Position numbers and translations under genes: made by a program
The notes under the pieces: model-generated
The model's database searches: none
What the model was told of the DNA's origin: nothing
Seen by the model: only the letters and a program-made list of their open reading frames with translations
In this document: positions 23,795 to 32,989 of the stretch, piece by piece
How the letters are laid out: each line of letters begins with the position of its first letter
Numbering within the stretch: position 1 is the first letter of the stretch
Assembly: GCA_035641315.1 (NCBI GenBank)
Contig: DASQUK010000125.1
Coordinates: forward strand, 12,768-76,767
Origin: DASQUK01 sp035641315
GTDB lineage: Bacteria; Actinomycetota; Acidimicrobiia; Acidimicrobiales; VFJN01
DNA: 64,000 nt
Reading direction: 5' to 3'

Positions 23795-26476
23795 GTGCCC
23801 GTGCCCCTCCCGCCCGCCGCCGCGTCCCTGCCCGTCGCCGCCTGCCTCGACGAGCTCCGGGCGGCGCTGGCCGTGCCCGGGCACGCGGTCCTGCAGGCTC
23901 CGCCGGGGGCGGGCAAGACGACCGCCGTGCCGCTGGCCCTGCTCGACGAGCCGTGGCTCGACGGCGGGCGCATCGCCATGCTCGAGCCCCGCCGGCTGGC
24001 GACCCGCGCCGCCGCCCGCCGGATGGCGGCGCTGCTGCGGGAGCAGGTGGGCGACACGGTCGGCTACCGAACCCGGGACGATCGGCGGGTCGGTGCGAGG
24101 ACGCGGGTGGAGGTGGTGACCGAGGGCATCCTCACCCGCCGTCTGCAGAACGACCCGGCGCTCGACGGCGTGGGACTGGTGATCTTCGACGAGTTCCACG
24201 AGCGCAGCCTCCAGGCCGATCTCGGCCTGGCGCTGGCGCTCGACGCCAAACGGCACCTGCGGCCCGACCTCCGCCTGCTGGTCATGTCGGCCACGCTCGA
24301 CGGAGAGCGGATCGCCCGCCTCCTGGGTCCGGGGGCGGAGCCGGCGCCGGTGGTCACGAGCGAGGCCCAGTCGCATCCCGTCGACGTGCGCTGGGCGCCG
24401 CGCCGGCCCCGTGAGCGCCTGGAGCCGGCGATGGCCGCCGCCATCCGCCGGGTGCTGCGGGACACCGCCGGCACCGAGGCGGAAGGCGATGTGCTCGCCT
24501 TCCTTCCCGGCGCCGGCGAGATCGAGCGGACGTCCGACCAGCTCGGCGCCGCGCTGGCCGCCGATGCCGCGGTCGACGTCCACACCCTCTACGGGGCGTT
24601 GGCGGCCGGTGAGCAGGACGCCGCCCTCGCCCCGGGCCTGCCCGGGCGTCGCAAGGTCGTGCTGGCCACCGACATCGCCGAGACGAGCCTCACGGTCGAG
24701 GGCGTGCGGGTTGTCGTGGACGCCGGCCTGGCCCGCCGGCCGGTGTTCGACGCCGACACCGGGCTGACGCGCCTCGCCACCGTCCCCGCCTCGCGCGCGT
24801 CGGCCAACCAGCGGGCCGGCCGGGCGGGCCGGCTGGGGCCGGGTGTGGCGGTGCGGCTGTGGTCGAAGGTCGAGCACGCGGCGCGGCCGCGGTTCGGCGA
24901 GCCCGAGATCCGCCAGGCCGACCTGGCCGGGCTGGCGCTGGAGCTGGCCGTGTGGGGCAGTGCTCCCGGCGAGCTGGCGTTCCTGGATCCCCCACCGCCG
25001 CGAGCGCTGGACGAGGCTCGGCGCCTGCTGGCCGAGCTGGGCGCCCTCGATGGCGCCGGGACACCAACGGATACGGGCCGCGAGATGGTGGCCCTGCCGT
25101 TGCACCCCCGCCTGGCCCGGATGCTGCTGGCCGGCCGGGGACGCGGGCACGGCTGGCTCGGCTGCCTGCTGGCGGCGCTGCTGGAGGACCGTGACGTGCT
25201 GCGGGGCCGGCCCGAGGACATCCCGGCCGACGTCGGGCTCCGGCTGGCGCTGGTGGACGATCCCGGGCACCGCCATCCACCTGAGGCCGAGCGAACGAGC
25301 GAGGCCCCGGGGCCCGAGCGGCCGGCCGCGTCGAGGGTGACGGGACAGCAACGCAAGAGCGGGAAACGCCGCGTCGAAGCCCGAGCGGCCCGCAGCGAAA
25401 TTGCCAGAGCGGGAAGCAAGTTGGATGGACGGGCGCTGCGCCGCGCCCGGGAGCGGGCCCATGACCTCGCCCGGCGGCTGGGCGTGGCTCCGGATGGCCC
25501 CGACCCGACGGAGGCGGGGCCGTTGCTGGCCGTCGCCTACCCCGACCGCATCGCCCAGGCCCGGGGCGGTCCGGGCCGGTTCGTGCTGCGGGCGGGCACC
25601 GAGGGCTGGGTGGCGGCCGCCGACGCCCTGGCCCGCGAGCCGTTCCTGGCCGTGGCGGAGGTCGACGGGCGGCGGCGCAACGGGCGCGTCCGCCTGGCCG
25701 CCCCGCTGGCGCCCGACCAGCTCGACGACGTGGCCGGCGACCAGGTCGAGGAGCACGCCCGGCTGGTCTGGGATCGCGACCGCGACGACCTCGTGGCCCG
25801 GGTCGAGCGCCAGCTGGGCCGCCTGCGGCTGGGCGTGGTCGAGCGGCGGCCGTCAGCGGGCGTGGCGACCACGACGGCGTTGGTGGACCGGGTCCGGTCC
25901 ACCAACCTGGCGGCGTTGCCGTGGACCGACGCCGCCCGCTCGCTGCAGGCCCGGTTGCGCTTCCTGCACGCGGTCGTGGGCGAGCCGTGGCCCGACGTCT
26001 CGGACGCCGCGCTGCGCCGGCGCCTCGACGAGTGGCTGGTGCCGCTGCTGGCCTCCACCGGGGCGACGGGTAGGGCCGACCTCGACCGCATCGATCTGGT
26101 CCGGGTGCTGCGGCAGACGGCGCCGCCGGAGGTGGCCGGCGAGCTCGACCGCCTCGCTCCGTCGGAGCTGACGGTGCCGAGCGGCCGCCGGGTGCGGCTC
26201 GACTACCGCACCGCCGGCGCACCGGGTGACCCCCCGGTGCTCGCCATCCGGGTACAGGACATGTACGGCTCCAGCAAGACGCCCACCGTGGCCGGGGGGC
26301 GGGTGCCCGTGGTGCTGCACTTGCTGTCGCCCGCGGGGCGGCCGGTGCAGGTCACGAGCGATCTCGCCGGGTTCTGGGCCGGGTCGTGGCGCGAGGTCCG
26401 CAGGGAGATGGCCGGCCGCTATCCCAAGCACGACTGGCCCGACGACCCCGCCACGGCCGAGAGCCGGCGCCGGTAG
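23795..26476 (+). CDS. hrpB: ATP-dependent RNA helicase HrpB
   Basis: An 893-residue DEAH-like helicase. Motif I is QAPPGAGKTTAVPLAL, motif Ia LEPRRLATRAAARRMA, motif II VIFDEFHERSLQ, motif III MSATLDGERIARLL and motif VI NQRAGRAGRLGPG. The HrpB C-terminal domain ends with QDMYGSSKTPTVAGGRVPV and LAGFWAGSWREVRREMAGRYPKHDWP, diagnostic of the family. The protein is longer than the usual ~830 residues because about 45 low-complexity residues (~497-543) are encoded by two family B units. They fall between the helicase core and the C-terminal domain, a position likely to tolerate insertion. Confidence 0.92.
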   Translation: MPVPLPPAAASLPVAACLDELRAALAVPGHAVLQAPPGAGKTTAVPLALLDEPWLDGGRIAMLEPRRLATRAAARRMAALLREQVGDTVGYRTRDDRRVGARTRVEVVTEGILTRRLQNDPALDGVGLVIFDEFHERSLQADLGLALALDAKRHLRPDLRLLVMSATLDGERIARLLGPGAEPAPVVTSEAQSHPVDVRWAPRRPRERLEPAMAAAIRRVLRDTAGTEAEGDVLAFLPGAGEIERTSDQLGAALAADAAVDVHTLYGALAAGEQDAALAPGLPGRRKVVLATDIAETSLTVEGVRVVVDAGLARRPVFDADTGLTRLATVPASRASANQRAGRAGRLGPGVAVRLWSKVEHAARPRFGEPEIRQADLAGLALELAVWGSAPGELAFLDPPPPRALDEARRLLAELGALDGAGTPTDTGREMVALPLHPRLARMLLAGRGRGHGWLGCLLAALLEDRDVLRGRPEDIPADVGLRLALVDDPGHRHPPEAERTSEAPGPERPAASRVTGQQRKSGKRRVEARAARSEIARAGSKLDGRALRRARERAHDLARRLGVAPDGPDPTEAGPLLAVAYPDRIAQARGGPGRFVLRAGTEGWVAAADALAREPFLAVAEVDGRRRNGRVRLAAPLAPDQLDDVAGDQVEEHARLVWDRDRDDLVARVERQLGRLRLGVVERRPSAGVATTTALVDRVRSTNLAALPWTDAARSLQARLRFLHAVVGEPWPDVSDAALRRRLDEWLVPLLASTGATGRADLDRIDLVRVLRQTAPPEVAGELDRLAPSELTVPSGRRVRLDYRTAGAPGDPPVLAIRVQDMYGSSKTPTVAGGRVPVVLHLLSPAGRPVQVTSDLAGFWAGSWREVRREMAGRYPKHDWPDDPATAESRRR
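25311..25414. repeat. Family B repeat, tandem copies B4a and B4b (inside hrpB)
   Basis: B4a (25311-25364) reads GGCCCGAGCGGCC ... CAACGCAAGAGCGGGA. Apart from a short stretch near the start it is the exact inverse of B5b at 33326-33378 over more than 45 bases. B4b (25379-25414) reads GCCCGAGCGGCCCGCAGCGA then GAGCGGGA. Both are in frame and encode GPERPAASRVTGQQRKSG and EARAARSEIARAG. Confidence 0.85.
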
Positions 26477-26487
26477 GTGGGTCGCCG

Positions 26488-26691
26488 TCAGTCGAGGACG
26501 AACGTGACCTGCATGTGCACGCGGAAGCCGGTGATCTGCCCGTCGGTGACGACGGCCTTCTGCTCCTTGACGTAGGCGCCTTCGATGTTGTGGAGGGTTT
26601 CGCCAGCCTTGGCGATCCCGACCCTGATGGCGTCCTCGAAGCTGTCGGGTGACTCGGCGCTCAGCTCGATCGTCTTGGCTACCGATGGCAT
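26488..26691 (-). CDS. Dodecin family flavin-binding protein
   Basis: A 67-residue dodecin: VAKTIELSAESPDSFEDAIR, AKAGETLHNIEGAYVKEQKA and GFRVHMQVTFVLD follow the family throughout. Dodecins assemble into hollow dodecamers that store or buffer riboflavin, FMN or CoA in the cytosol. The ATG at 26691 follows AGGAGGAAC. It converges on hrpB with an 11-bp gap. Confidence 0.92.
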   Translation of the reverse strand: MPSVAKTIELSAESPDSFEDAIRVGIAKAGETLHNIEGAYVKEQKAVVTDGQITGFRVHMQVTFVLD

Positions 26692-26786
26692 TACGTTCCT
26701 CCTGGGAGTCTGCCGCCCGGCGACAGTCAACCAGGTCGCGGAGAGTAGGGATAGGGGCCGTCTTCGTGCCGAGGGTCAGGCGGTGG

Positions 26787-28574
26787 TCAGGCCGCCGCCT
26801 TGGCCGCGGCGTCGTCGGTCAGCCCGGCGAACGCCACCAGCTCACGCCCGGCCGTGGCGGCGATGGCATCGGACCACGCAGCGCCCGGCAACAGATGGCG
26901 GCGGGCGTAGCGGAGGCTCACCAGCCCCTTGTGCGCTGCCAGCTCGCCGCCCTCGCCGGCCTGCTCCAGCAGCAGCGCCGCGGACGTGGTGCGCACCAGG
27001 TGGTCGCAAAGCCGCCCCGACAACGCCTCGGCGGCGTCGGGCTCGAGGCCGGCGAGGCCCTCGACCCGGCGCACCAGTTCGTCGCGGGCGGCCACCACGC
27101 CGTCCACGGCTGGCTGGACCCAACCGGGGGCGCCGCCGCGGGCGGTCACCACCGCCCGGTCGACGCGGGCGACGACGGCCTCGTGGGCGGCCTCACGTCG
27201 GACGGTGCGGAGGACGTCGAGGATGCAGATGTTCTCGCTGCCCTCCCAGATGGGATGGCACTGGGCGTCGCGGAGCTGGCGGGTGAGGCCCCAGTCCTCG
27301 CAATAGCCGTTGCCACCGTGCAGCTCGACCGCGAACGAGGCCGCCTCGACGCCGAGCCGGCACAGGCGCACCTTGGTCGCCGGGACGAGGATGCGCCGGA
27401 GCCGGGCGCCGTCGTCGAACCCGCTGGCGGCGGCGCACTCGAAGCCGAGCGCCACCGCCGCCTCCAGCTCGGCCAGCTGGTCGACGAGCTGCTCGCGCGC
27501 GAGCGGCAGGTCGACCAGGGCCCGGCCCTTGGCTTGCCGGTGGTGGGCCCAGGCGGCCGCCTCGGCGAAGCAGCGCCGGGCGATCCCCAGGCCCATGAGC
27601 GCCACGCCGAAGCGGCTGCCGTTGACCATCTCCATCATCCGGGCCAGCCCCCCGGCGTCCGAGGTGGCCTGGTCGGTGGGCGTGCTGGCCGTGTCGGCCG
27701 GTTCCCCCGAGGCCTTCGAGCGCGGCGGGCGCAGCGCGTAGCCGAGGGCGCCATGCAGCTCGACCTCGCCGGTAGGCACGCTCTTGGTCCCCAGCTTCTG
27801 CTTGAGGCGGCGGATCGTGTAGCGGTTGGGCGACCCGTCGTCGAGCACCTGGGGGACGAGGTAGAGCCCGAGCCCGGCCGGACCGTCGGGCCCGCCCTCG
27901 GGGCGGGCCAGCAGCACGATGGCGGCGCCGTCCACGTTGGAGCAGAACCACTTCTCGCCGGTGATCTCCACGCGCCCGTCGCCGATGTCGCGTGCGGTGC
28001 AATGGACGGTGCGGCCGAGGTCGGACCCGCCGTCGCGCTCGGTCAGGAACATCGACCCGTCGATCGCATGCTCGACGTCGGCGGCCCGCAGACCGGACAG
28101 GAGCTCGTCGCGCACGTCCGACGGTGCGTATGCATCGACCAGCCCAGCGACGCCCGAGGTCATGCCGAGGCTGCACACCATGCCGGTGTCGGCCTGGGAC
28201 AGCAGGTAGCTGCTGGCGCCGAGCACGACGCCCGGGGTCGGCCGGCTGCGTTGCCGGGCCTGCGCGGCGAAGCCCGACGGATAGCCGGCCTCCCAGAGCG
28301 CCCGCTTGGCGTCGAGCATGGCCGGATGGTGAGCGATCTCGCCCACCTCGTTGGCCCAGCGGTCGTAGCGCACCAGCTCGGGCGGGTGCGCGTCGATGAT
28401 GTCGGCCGCCCGGGCGATCGGCCCCCCCACCAGCGCCCCGAACCCGTCGAGCGTGGTCTCGGCCCACTTCCGGTCCTCGGCCGGTGCGTCCCGCCGCACC
28501 CGGGCCTGCAGGTCGGGGTCGAGCCGGTACCAGTTCTGCCCCACCACGCTGTCGATGTCAGACCAGTCGATCAC
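26787..28574 (-). CDS. Acyl-CoA dehydrogenase (AidB-like branch)
   Basis: A 595-residue FAD-dependent acyl-CoA dehydrogenase with the long AidB-type layout rather than the ~380-residue fatty-acid type. FAD/substrate segments are SMFLTERDGGSDLGRTVHC, EKWFCSNVDGAAIVLLARP and LHGGNGYCEDWGLTRQLRD. The catalytic-base region is PIWEGSENICILDVLR. The residues KASGEPADTASTPTDQAT form a low-complexity insertion near 290-307. AidB relatives act on branched or unknown acyl-CoAs and some bind DNA; no substrate can be assigned from context. The ATG at 28574 gives MIDWSDIDSVVGQNWY, a normal start. Confidence 0.85.
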   Translation of the reverse strand: MIDWSDIDSVVGQNWYRLDPDLQARVRRDAPAEDRKWAETTLDGFGALVGGPIARAADIIDAHPPELVRYDRWANEVGEIAHHPAMLDAKRALWEAGYPSGFAAQARQRSRPTPGVVLGASSYLLSQADTGMVCSLGMTSGVAGLVDAYAPSDVRDELLSGLRAADVEHAIDGSMFLTERDGGSDLGRTVHCTARDIGDGRVEITGEKWFCSNVDGAAIVLLARPEGGPDGPAGLGLYLVPQVLDDGSPNRYTIRRLKQKLGTKSVPTGEVELHGALGYALRPPRSKASGEPADTASTPTDQATSDAGGLARMMEMVNGSRFGVALMGLGIARRCFAEAAAWAHHRQAKGRALVDLPLAREQLVDQLAELEAAVALGFECAAASGFDDGARLRRILVPATKVRLCRLGVEAASFAVELHGGNGYCEDWGLTRQLRDAQCHPIWEGSENICILDVLRTVRREAAHEAVVARVDRAVVTARGGAPGWVQPAVDGVVAARDELVRRVEGLAGLEPDAAEALSGRLCDHLVRTTSAALLLEQAGEGGELAAHKGLVSLRYARRHLLPGAAWSDAIAATAGRELVAFAGLTDDAAAKAAA

Positions 28575-28641
28575 GGGAACCAGCGTGGCAGGTGAGCGGG
28601 ATTGCGGTCACGGCGGTGGTACGGCAGGGGGCGCAGGACGA

Positions 28642-29604
28642 TCAGGTCTCGGCCAGATTAGGGGCGCGCCGAGCCGGCGCGACGTATCGGAACCACGCCC
28701 ACACGGCGAGCGCCCCGAGCGTGAACAGACCGAGCACTCCGAACATCGACCAGATCGTCGCGGAGGACGAGACGTGACCCTCAGATCCTCCGCCCGGTCG
28801 CGCCACCGCGTGCACGAACAGGAACAGCGCAGCGCCATAGATCGCGATCCAGCACAGCGGGCTCCACTTCATGAGCTTCTCGCCGTAGAGGAAGCGCAGC
28901 GGGAGCAGCCCGAAGATGACCGCCTGCAGGCCCGTGACCCATAGGGCCGACAACGCGGCATCGAGGAACAGCGTCCCGGTGCCGGGGTCGGGGCCGGACG
29001 CCGCATCCGCGACGGGAGTCCAGACCAGCCAGCTCGCGATGGCGACGACGAGCAGACCCACGGCGGCGACCGCGATGCTGCGGCCCTCCTCGATCTCGTT
29101 GATCTCGCCGGCCAGAGCGAGCCCACACGTGATGCCGAAGATGAGCCCGGGTTGCAACCCGAAGGCTCGAGATACCGCGACGAGCGACACGGCGGCCGCC
29201 AGTGCCAGGGGGAACATCCTCAGGTGCGAGGGCGGGCCACCCCGGCGACGGAGGTAGGGCATCCGGAGGGCCTCAGCGAGCCCGGTGACGACGACCAACG
29301 CGGCGGCCAGGCCGGCGACGAGGATGAGCGACTGCCGGTTCAACCCGACGTGCGGGTCGAGCTGTCCGTGGATCAACGCGCCCACGAGCCCGAAGCCGAC
29401 GAGTAGCACGGGGTTCGGCAGCGCGTTGATCGCTGACCCCAGGGCGACCAGCCGCGGGAAGCGTGACCCTCGCGGGCGTTGGTGATAGTTCTCCTTCAGC
29501 GTGGCGTTCAGCACCTCCGCGGGCAGCCCGGTCAGAAGCAGCAGGAGCAGCACGAGCCCGGCATTGGCCGCCACGTGACCGGGGTCGAGGGAGATGTCGC
29601 CCAC
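28642..29604 (-). CDS. Multi-pass membrane protein of unknown function
   Basis: 320 residues with about eight to nine hydrophobic helices, including AGLVLLLLLLTGLPAEVLNA, LILVAGLAAALVVVTGL and IFGLLPLRFLYGEKLMKWSPL. The FGLLPLRFLYGEKLMKWS motif recurs, as I recall, at the C-terminus of other actinobacterial integral membrane proteins, but it has no known role. No metal-protease HExxH or transporter signature is visible. The final segment is basic with PARRAPNLAET. It has no evident operon partner. Confidence 0.6.
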   Translation of the reverse strand: MGDISLDPGHVAANAGLVLLLLLLTGLPAEVLNATLKENYHQRPRGSRFPRLVALGSAINALPNPVLLVGFGLVGALIHGQLDPHVGLNRQSLILVAGLAAALVVVTGLAEALRMPYLRRRGGPPSHLRMFPLALAAAVSLVAVSRAFGLQPGLIFGITCGLALAGEINEIEEGRSIAVAAVGLLVVAIASWLVWTPVADAASGPDPGTGTLFLDAALSALWVTGLQAVIFGLLPLRFLYGEKLMKWSPLCWIAIYGAALFLFVHAVARPGGGSEGHVSSSATIWSMFGVLGLFTLGALAVWAWFRYVAPARRAPNLAET

Positions 29605-29728
29605 GCCACGCCTCCCGCTTCCGCCCTACACAGCGTACCGCCTCGACCGCGGCGCCCACGGCTAGTAGCGGGACATCGACGCCACGCACAGGCATACTGG
29701 CCGGGCGTCGGCGAGGGGAACGAGGGGG

Positions 29729-31711
29729 ATGACGATGCTAACCAGGTGGATCGCGGCGGTCGTAGTGGCGGCGGTGGCGGTCGGTACGGGGCTGTTGGCT
29801 CCGCCCACGTCGGCCGCGGGCGGCGATCGGGCCGACCGGGGTGGGCTCGTCATGGCGGGCGCCGCCAGCCGATCGGTCCTGCCGTTGGTGGACGGATCGC
29901 TCGACTACACCCGTGCCGGATTCCCTTCGCCCGACGATGCCGTCTCGCCGGGCATCTTCGTGCCGGAATGGGACGACGGGCGCATCGCCGTCGGCAACGG
30001 GGACGCCGAGTCGCATTGGGTGCACGACGACCTGCGGGTGCGTGCCCTGGCGCTGCGGGAGCCGTCTGCGAAGGACGTCACCGTGCTGCTGGCCGCCGAC
30101 GTCTACATGATCTTCCGCGTCGACGCCGACTCGATCCGGGCCAAGGTCGAGGAGCGGTTGCCCCGCGAGCTGAAGGGCCGGGTAGACGTGCTGGTGGGAT
30201 CCACCCACAACCACCACGGCCCCGACACCGCGTTCGACGTCAACCATCAGTGGTACGAGCACATGACCGACCAGGCGGCCGACGCCGTGGTCGAGGCCAT
30301 CGGCGACCTGCGCCCGGCCCGGCTGCGGGTGGGCGAGGGCGAGCACTGGTTCGGCATGGACGACGGCACCGATCCGCAGGTGATCGATCCCCGCATGAAC
30401 GTGCTGCAGGCCGTCGCCACCAACGGGCGGGTCATCGGCACCGTGGTCCAGTGGAACAACCATCCGGAGACCACCCTCAACTGGGCACCGCCGGCCGACA
30501 TCAGCGCGGAATGTGCCGCGCTCGGCTGGACGGGAGACAACTGCACGGCCGAGGGGCGCTACTTCACGTCCGACTACGCGGGCGTGCTGTCCCAGGCGAT
30601 CTCCGACCAGGTGGGCGGCGAGACCCTCTACTTCGTCGGCGCGCTGGGCGAGATCGTCGGACCCGGCGGGGCCAACGTGTGGGAGGTTGACGACGATCAC
30701 CCACTCGGCGACCAGTTCCACCCGCCGGCGGGCGCCGGCGTGCCCGGCGGTGACGGGTTCACCTACACCGACGAGAACTTCCGCCGCGCCGTGGTGATCG
30801 GCGACCAGGCAGCCGGGGTGGCGTTGGACGTCATCGACGACGGCGAGTGGATCGGCCGCCCGACGATCTCGTACCGCAGCCAGCCGTTCTTCTCGCGGCT
30901 GTCCAACCTCGGGTTCCGTGTCCTGTTGGTGGTGGATCCCGCCACCGGCTTCACCCAGCTGGGCCACACGCCGCCGACCGCGTACACCTGCCCGGCGACG
31001 GGGCCCAAGACCGCCGAGACCTGCACGGACGTGGGCTTCGCCACCGAGGAGGACCCGGTGGCCGGGACGATCCGTGCAGGTGACCACCTGCGCAGCGAGG
31101 TCGGCTACCTGCGGATAGGAACGGTGGGGATGATGTTCCTGCCCGGCGAGGTGGCGGGCGAGCTGGTGGTCGGCCTTCCCGCCGAGTTCCGGACCGACCC
31201 GGGCCGCTGGTACGACGAGGCCGCCGGGCTCCACGCCTTCGGCGACGAGTTCACGACCGGCGGCTACGTGCTCAACCGGATGCACGACCGCTACGAGTTC
31301 ACGATCGGGCTCGGCAACGACGAGCTGGGCTACATCTTCCCGATCAGCAACTGGCGGGTGGCGTGCGTGGCAGACGAGTTCGCCGGTCCGGGGACCTGCC
31401 AGGCGTTGCACGAGGCGGGGCTGATCGAGCACCCCGACGCCGTGGCGGGCACGACTTGCAAGGCCATCACCGAGGACCCGTCGCGCCTCGACGACTATCC
31501 GCCCGATGCCGCCCTCGCGGTGTCGGCGAGCTGCCGCTACGGGCAGGCACTGGGCGAGGCGCAGGGCCATTACGAGGAGACCAACTCCGCCGGCTGGGAC
31601 CTGGCCGCCGACATGATGGCCGCCGTCGCCGCGCTCACCGGCGACGCCAACCCGGCCGAGGTCAACCCCGACTTCCCGGGCTACTGGCTCGAGTTCCCGC
31701 CTCCGGCGTAG
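29729..31711 (+). CDS. Secreted neutral/alkaline ceramidase-like hydrolase
   Basis: A 660-residue exported protein with an N-terminal signal (LTRWIAAVVVAAVAVGTGLL ... PTSAAGG). The region around residue 150, VDVLVGSTHNHHGPDTAFD, matches the zinc/active-site signature of the neutral ceramidase N-terminal domain, and QWNNHPETTLNWAP later supplies another conserved histidine. The family hydrolyses N-acyl linkages of sphingolipids. Bacterial members with this divergence may act on other amidated lipids. Cysteine pairs in the C-terminal half suggest extracytoplasmic disulphides. The ATG at 29729 (MTMLTRW) follows GAACGAGGGGG. It is followed at once by repeat C2, which begins at the stop codon. Confidence 0.68.
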   Translation: MTMLTRWIAAVVVAAVAVGTGLLAPPTSAAGGDRADRGGLVMAGAASRSVLPLVDGSLDYTRAGFPSPDDAVSPGIFVPEWDDGRIAVGNGDAESHWVHDDLRVRALALREPSAKDVTVLLAADVYMIFRVDADSIRAKVEERLPRELKGRVDVLVGSTHNHHGPDTAFDVNHQWYEHMTDQAADAVVEAIGDLRPARLRVGEGEHWFGMDDGTDPQVIDPRMNVLQAVATNGRVIGTVVQWNNHPETTLNWAPPADISAECAALGWTGDNCTAEGRYFTSDYAGVLSQAISDQVGGETLYFVGALGEIVGPGGANVWEVDDDHPLGDQFHPPAGAGVPGGDGFTYTDENFRRAVVIGDQAAGVALDVIDDGEWIGRPTISYRSQPFFSRLSNLGFRVLLVVDPATGFTQLGHTPPTAYTCPATGPKTAETCTDVGFATEEDPVAGTIRAGDHLRSEVGYLRIGTVGMMFLPGEVAGELVVGLPAEFRTDPGRWYDEAAGLHAFGDEFTTGGYVLNRMHDRYEFTIGLGNDELGYIFPISNWRVACVADEFAGPGTCQALHEAGLIEHPDAVAGTTCKAITEDPSRLDDYPPDAALAVSASCRYGQALGEAQGHYEETNSAGWDLAADMMAAVAALTGDANPAEVNPDFPGYWLEFPPPA

Positions 31712-31787
31712 AGGTCGAGGAAATAGCCGACGCCGGGCGGCTGCTACTTCCTCGACCTCTCGCCAACGATCGTTATTCCTCGACCTT
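31711..31787. repeat. Family C intergenic repeat, copy C2
   Basis: Starts GAGGTCGAGGAAATAGCCG, has an inner inverted copy GCTACTTCCTCGACCTC, and closes with CGTTATTCCTCGACC. The first base belongs to the TAG stop of the ceramidase-like gene, and it ends 12 bp before the converging arsC-like gene. The layout is the same as C1. Confidence 0.75.
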
Positions 31788-31798
31788 GACGGCGGATG

Positions 31799-32155
31799 TC
31801 ATGACCCCGCCGGGAGCAGGTCGTCGACGGCCTCGGGTGGCCGGCCCAGCACGGCGCGGCCGTCGTCGGCCACCAGGATCGGGCGCTCGATCAGGATGGG
31901 GTTGGCCACCATGGCCTCGATCCACCGCCGGCGGTCGTGCGGCCAGTCACGCAGGCCCAGCTCCTTCGCCACCGGCTCGCCCATGCGGGCGACCTCCCAG
32001 GGTTCGCGGCCGAGCGCCACCAGGACGGCGTCGAGCTCGTCGGCCGTCGGCGGGTCGTCGACGTAGCGCCGCTCGCTGTAGGCGACGCCGCGGTCGTCGA
32101 GGATCGCCTTGGCCGAGCGGCTCTTCGAGCATCGGGGGTTGTGCCACAGCTCCAT
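31799..32155 (-). CDS. ArsC family (glutaredoxin-type arsenate reductase) protein
   Basis: 118 residues with the thioredoxin-fold ArsC layout. The active-site cysteine lies in WHNPRCSKSRSAKAIL near residue 9, and the anion-binding stretch is NPILIERPILV with its conserved Arg. The catalytic Cys with downstream Ser/Lys matches the glutaredoxin-dependent class. Many members (YfgD, YffB-like) are not arsenate reductases, and no arsenite exporter or ArsR is nearby. It lies 12 bp after the SDR gene and is probably co-transcribed with it. Confidence 0.83.
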   Translation of the reverse strand: MELWHNPRCSKSRSAKAILDDRGVAYSERRYVDDPPTADELDAVLVALGREPWEVARMGEPVAKELGLRDWPHDRRRWIEAMVANPILIERPILVADDGRAVLGRPPEAVDDLLPAGS

Positions 32156-32167
32156 GCCCCGAGCCTG

Positions 32168-32974
32168 TCACGACGCCGGCGGCTCGTCCCAGCGGGCCAG
32201 CATCGCCTTGAGCAGCTCGTCGGACTGGTGGCTCGGCAACCCGCTGCCGCCGTCGACGATCAGGTCCTGGCCCGTGACGAACGCAGCGTCGGGCGAGCAC
32301 AGGAAGGCCACCACCCCGGCCACCTCGGCGGCGTCGCCGACCCGGCCGAGCGGGATGCGGTCCTCGATGCGGCGACGCAGCTGCTCGTCGCCGAGCACCG
32401 CCTGCGTCATCCGGGTGGCGACGTAGCCGGGCGACACGCAGTTGACGCGCACCCCGGGTGCGTACTCCAGCGCCGCCGTGCGGGTGAGCGCCACCACGCC
32501 CGCCTTCGCCGCCGCGTAGGGTCCCTCGCCGCGCGTGGGGCGGGTTGCGACCGTGCCGGCGATGTTGACCACAGAACCACGGCCCGACGCCCGCAGGTGA
32601 GGAACCGCCGCCCGGATCCCGTGCCACACCCCGGTGAGGTTGACCGCCAGCAGCCGGGCGAACTCGACGTCGCCGTAGCGGTCGAGCGGCTTGGCCGCCC
32701 CGACGCCGGCGTTGTTCACCAGGATCGTCAGCCCGCCGAACGCCGCGGCCGCTCCTTCGATCGCTGCCCCCAGCGCCTCGGGGTCGGCCACGTCGGCGCC
32801 GAACGCCACATGGCCCGGACCGAGGTCGGCGGCCAACGCGTCGGCGGCGCCGTCGTCGACGTCCACGATGGCGACTCGGGCGCCGTCGGCCGCCAACCGG
32901 CCGGCAACGGCGCGCCCGATCCCGTGGGCGCCGCCGGTGACGACCGCGGCGTGTCCGTCGAAGGGCCCAGCCAC
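32168..32974 (-). CDS. Short-chain dehydrogenase/reductase (SDR) oxidoreductase
   Basis: A 268-residue classical SDR. The cofactor glycine motif is VVTGGAHGIGRAVA, and the acidic residue after strand 2 (IVDVDD) suggests NAD(H) preference. NNAGVGAAKPLD, a serine-equivalent region at VVNIAGTVATRP and the catalytic YAAAKAGV are present. The usual catalytic Ser in the segment before Tyr appears replaced (IAGTVA), which is worth noting. The C-terminal GQDLIVDGGSG is standard. The substrate is unknown. It lies in a three-gene reverse-strand run lapA-SDR-arsC. Confidence 0.85.
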   Translation of the reverse strand: MAGPFDGHAAVVTGGAHGIGRAVAGRLAADGARVAIVDVDDGAADALAADLGPGHVAFGADVADPEALGAAIEGAAAAFGGLTILVNNAGVGAAKPLDRYGDVEFARLLAVNLTGVWHGIRAAVPHLRASGRGSVVNIAGTVATRPTRGEGPYAAAKAGVVALTRTAALEYAPGVRVNCVSPGYVATRMTQAVLGDEQLRRRIEDRIPLGRVGDAAEVAGVVAFLCSPDAAFVTGQDLIVDGGSGLPSHQSDELLKAMLARWDEPPAS

Positions 32975-32989
32975 TGGGGAGTACGCGAC

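Noticed and set aside
30000..31570. Long reverse-strand frame opposite the ceramidase-like gene
   Set aside because: Composition is that of an antisense shadow (His/Arg/Val-rich, no motifs), while the forward frame has a signal peptide and family signatures.
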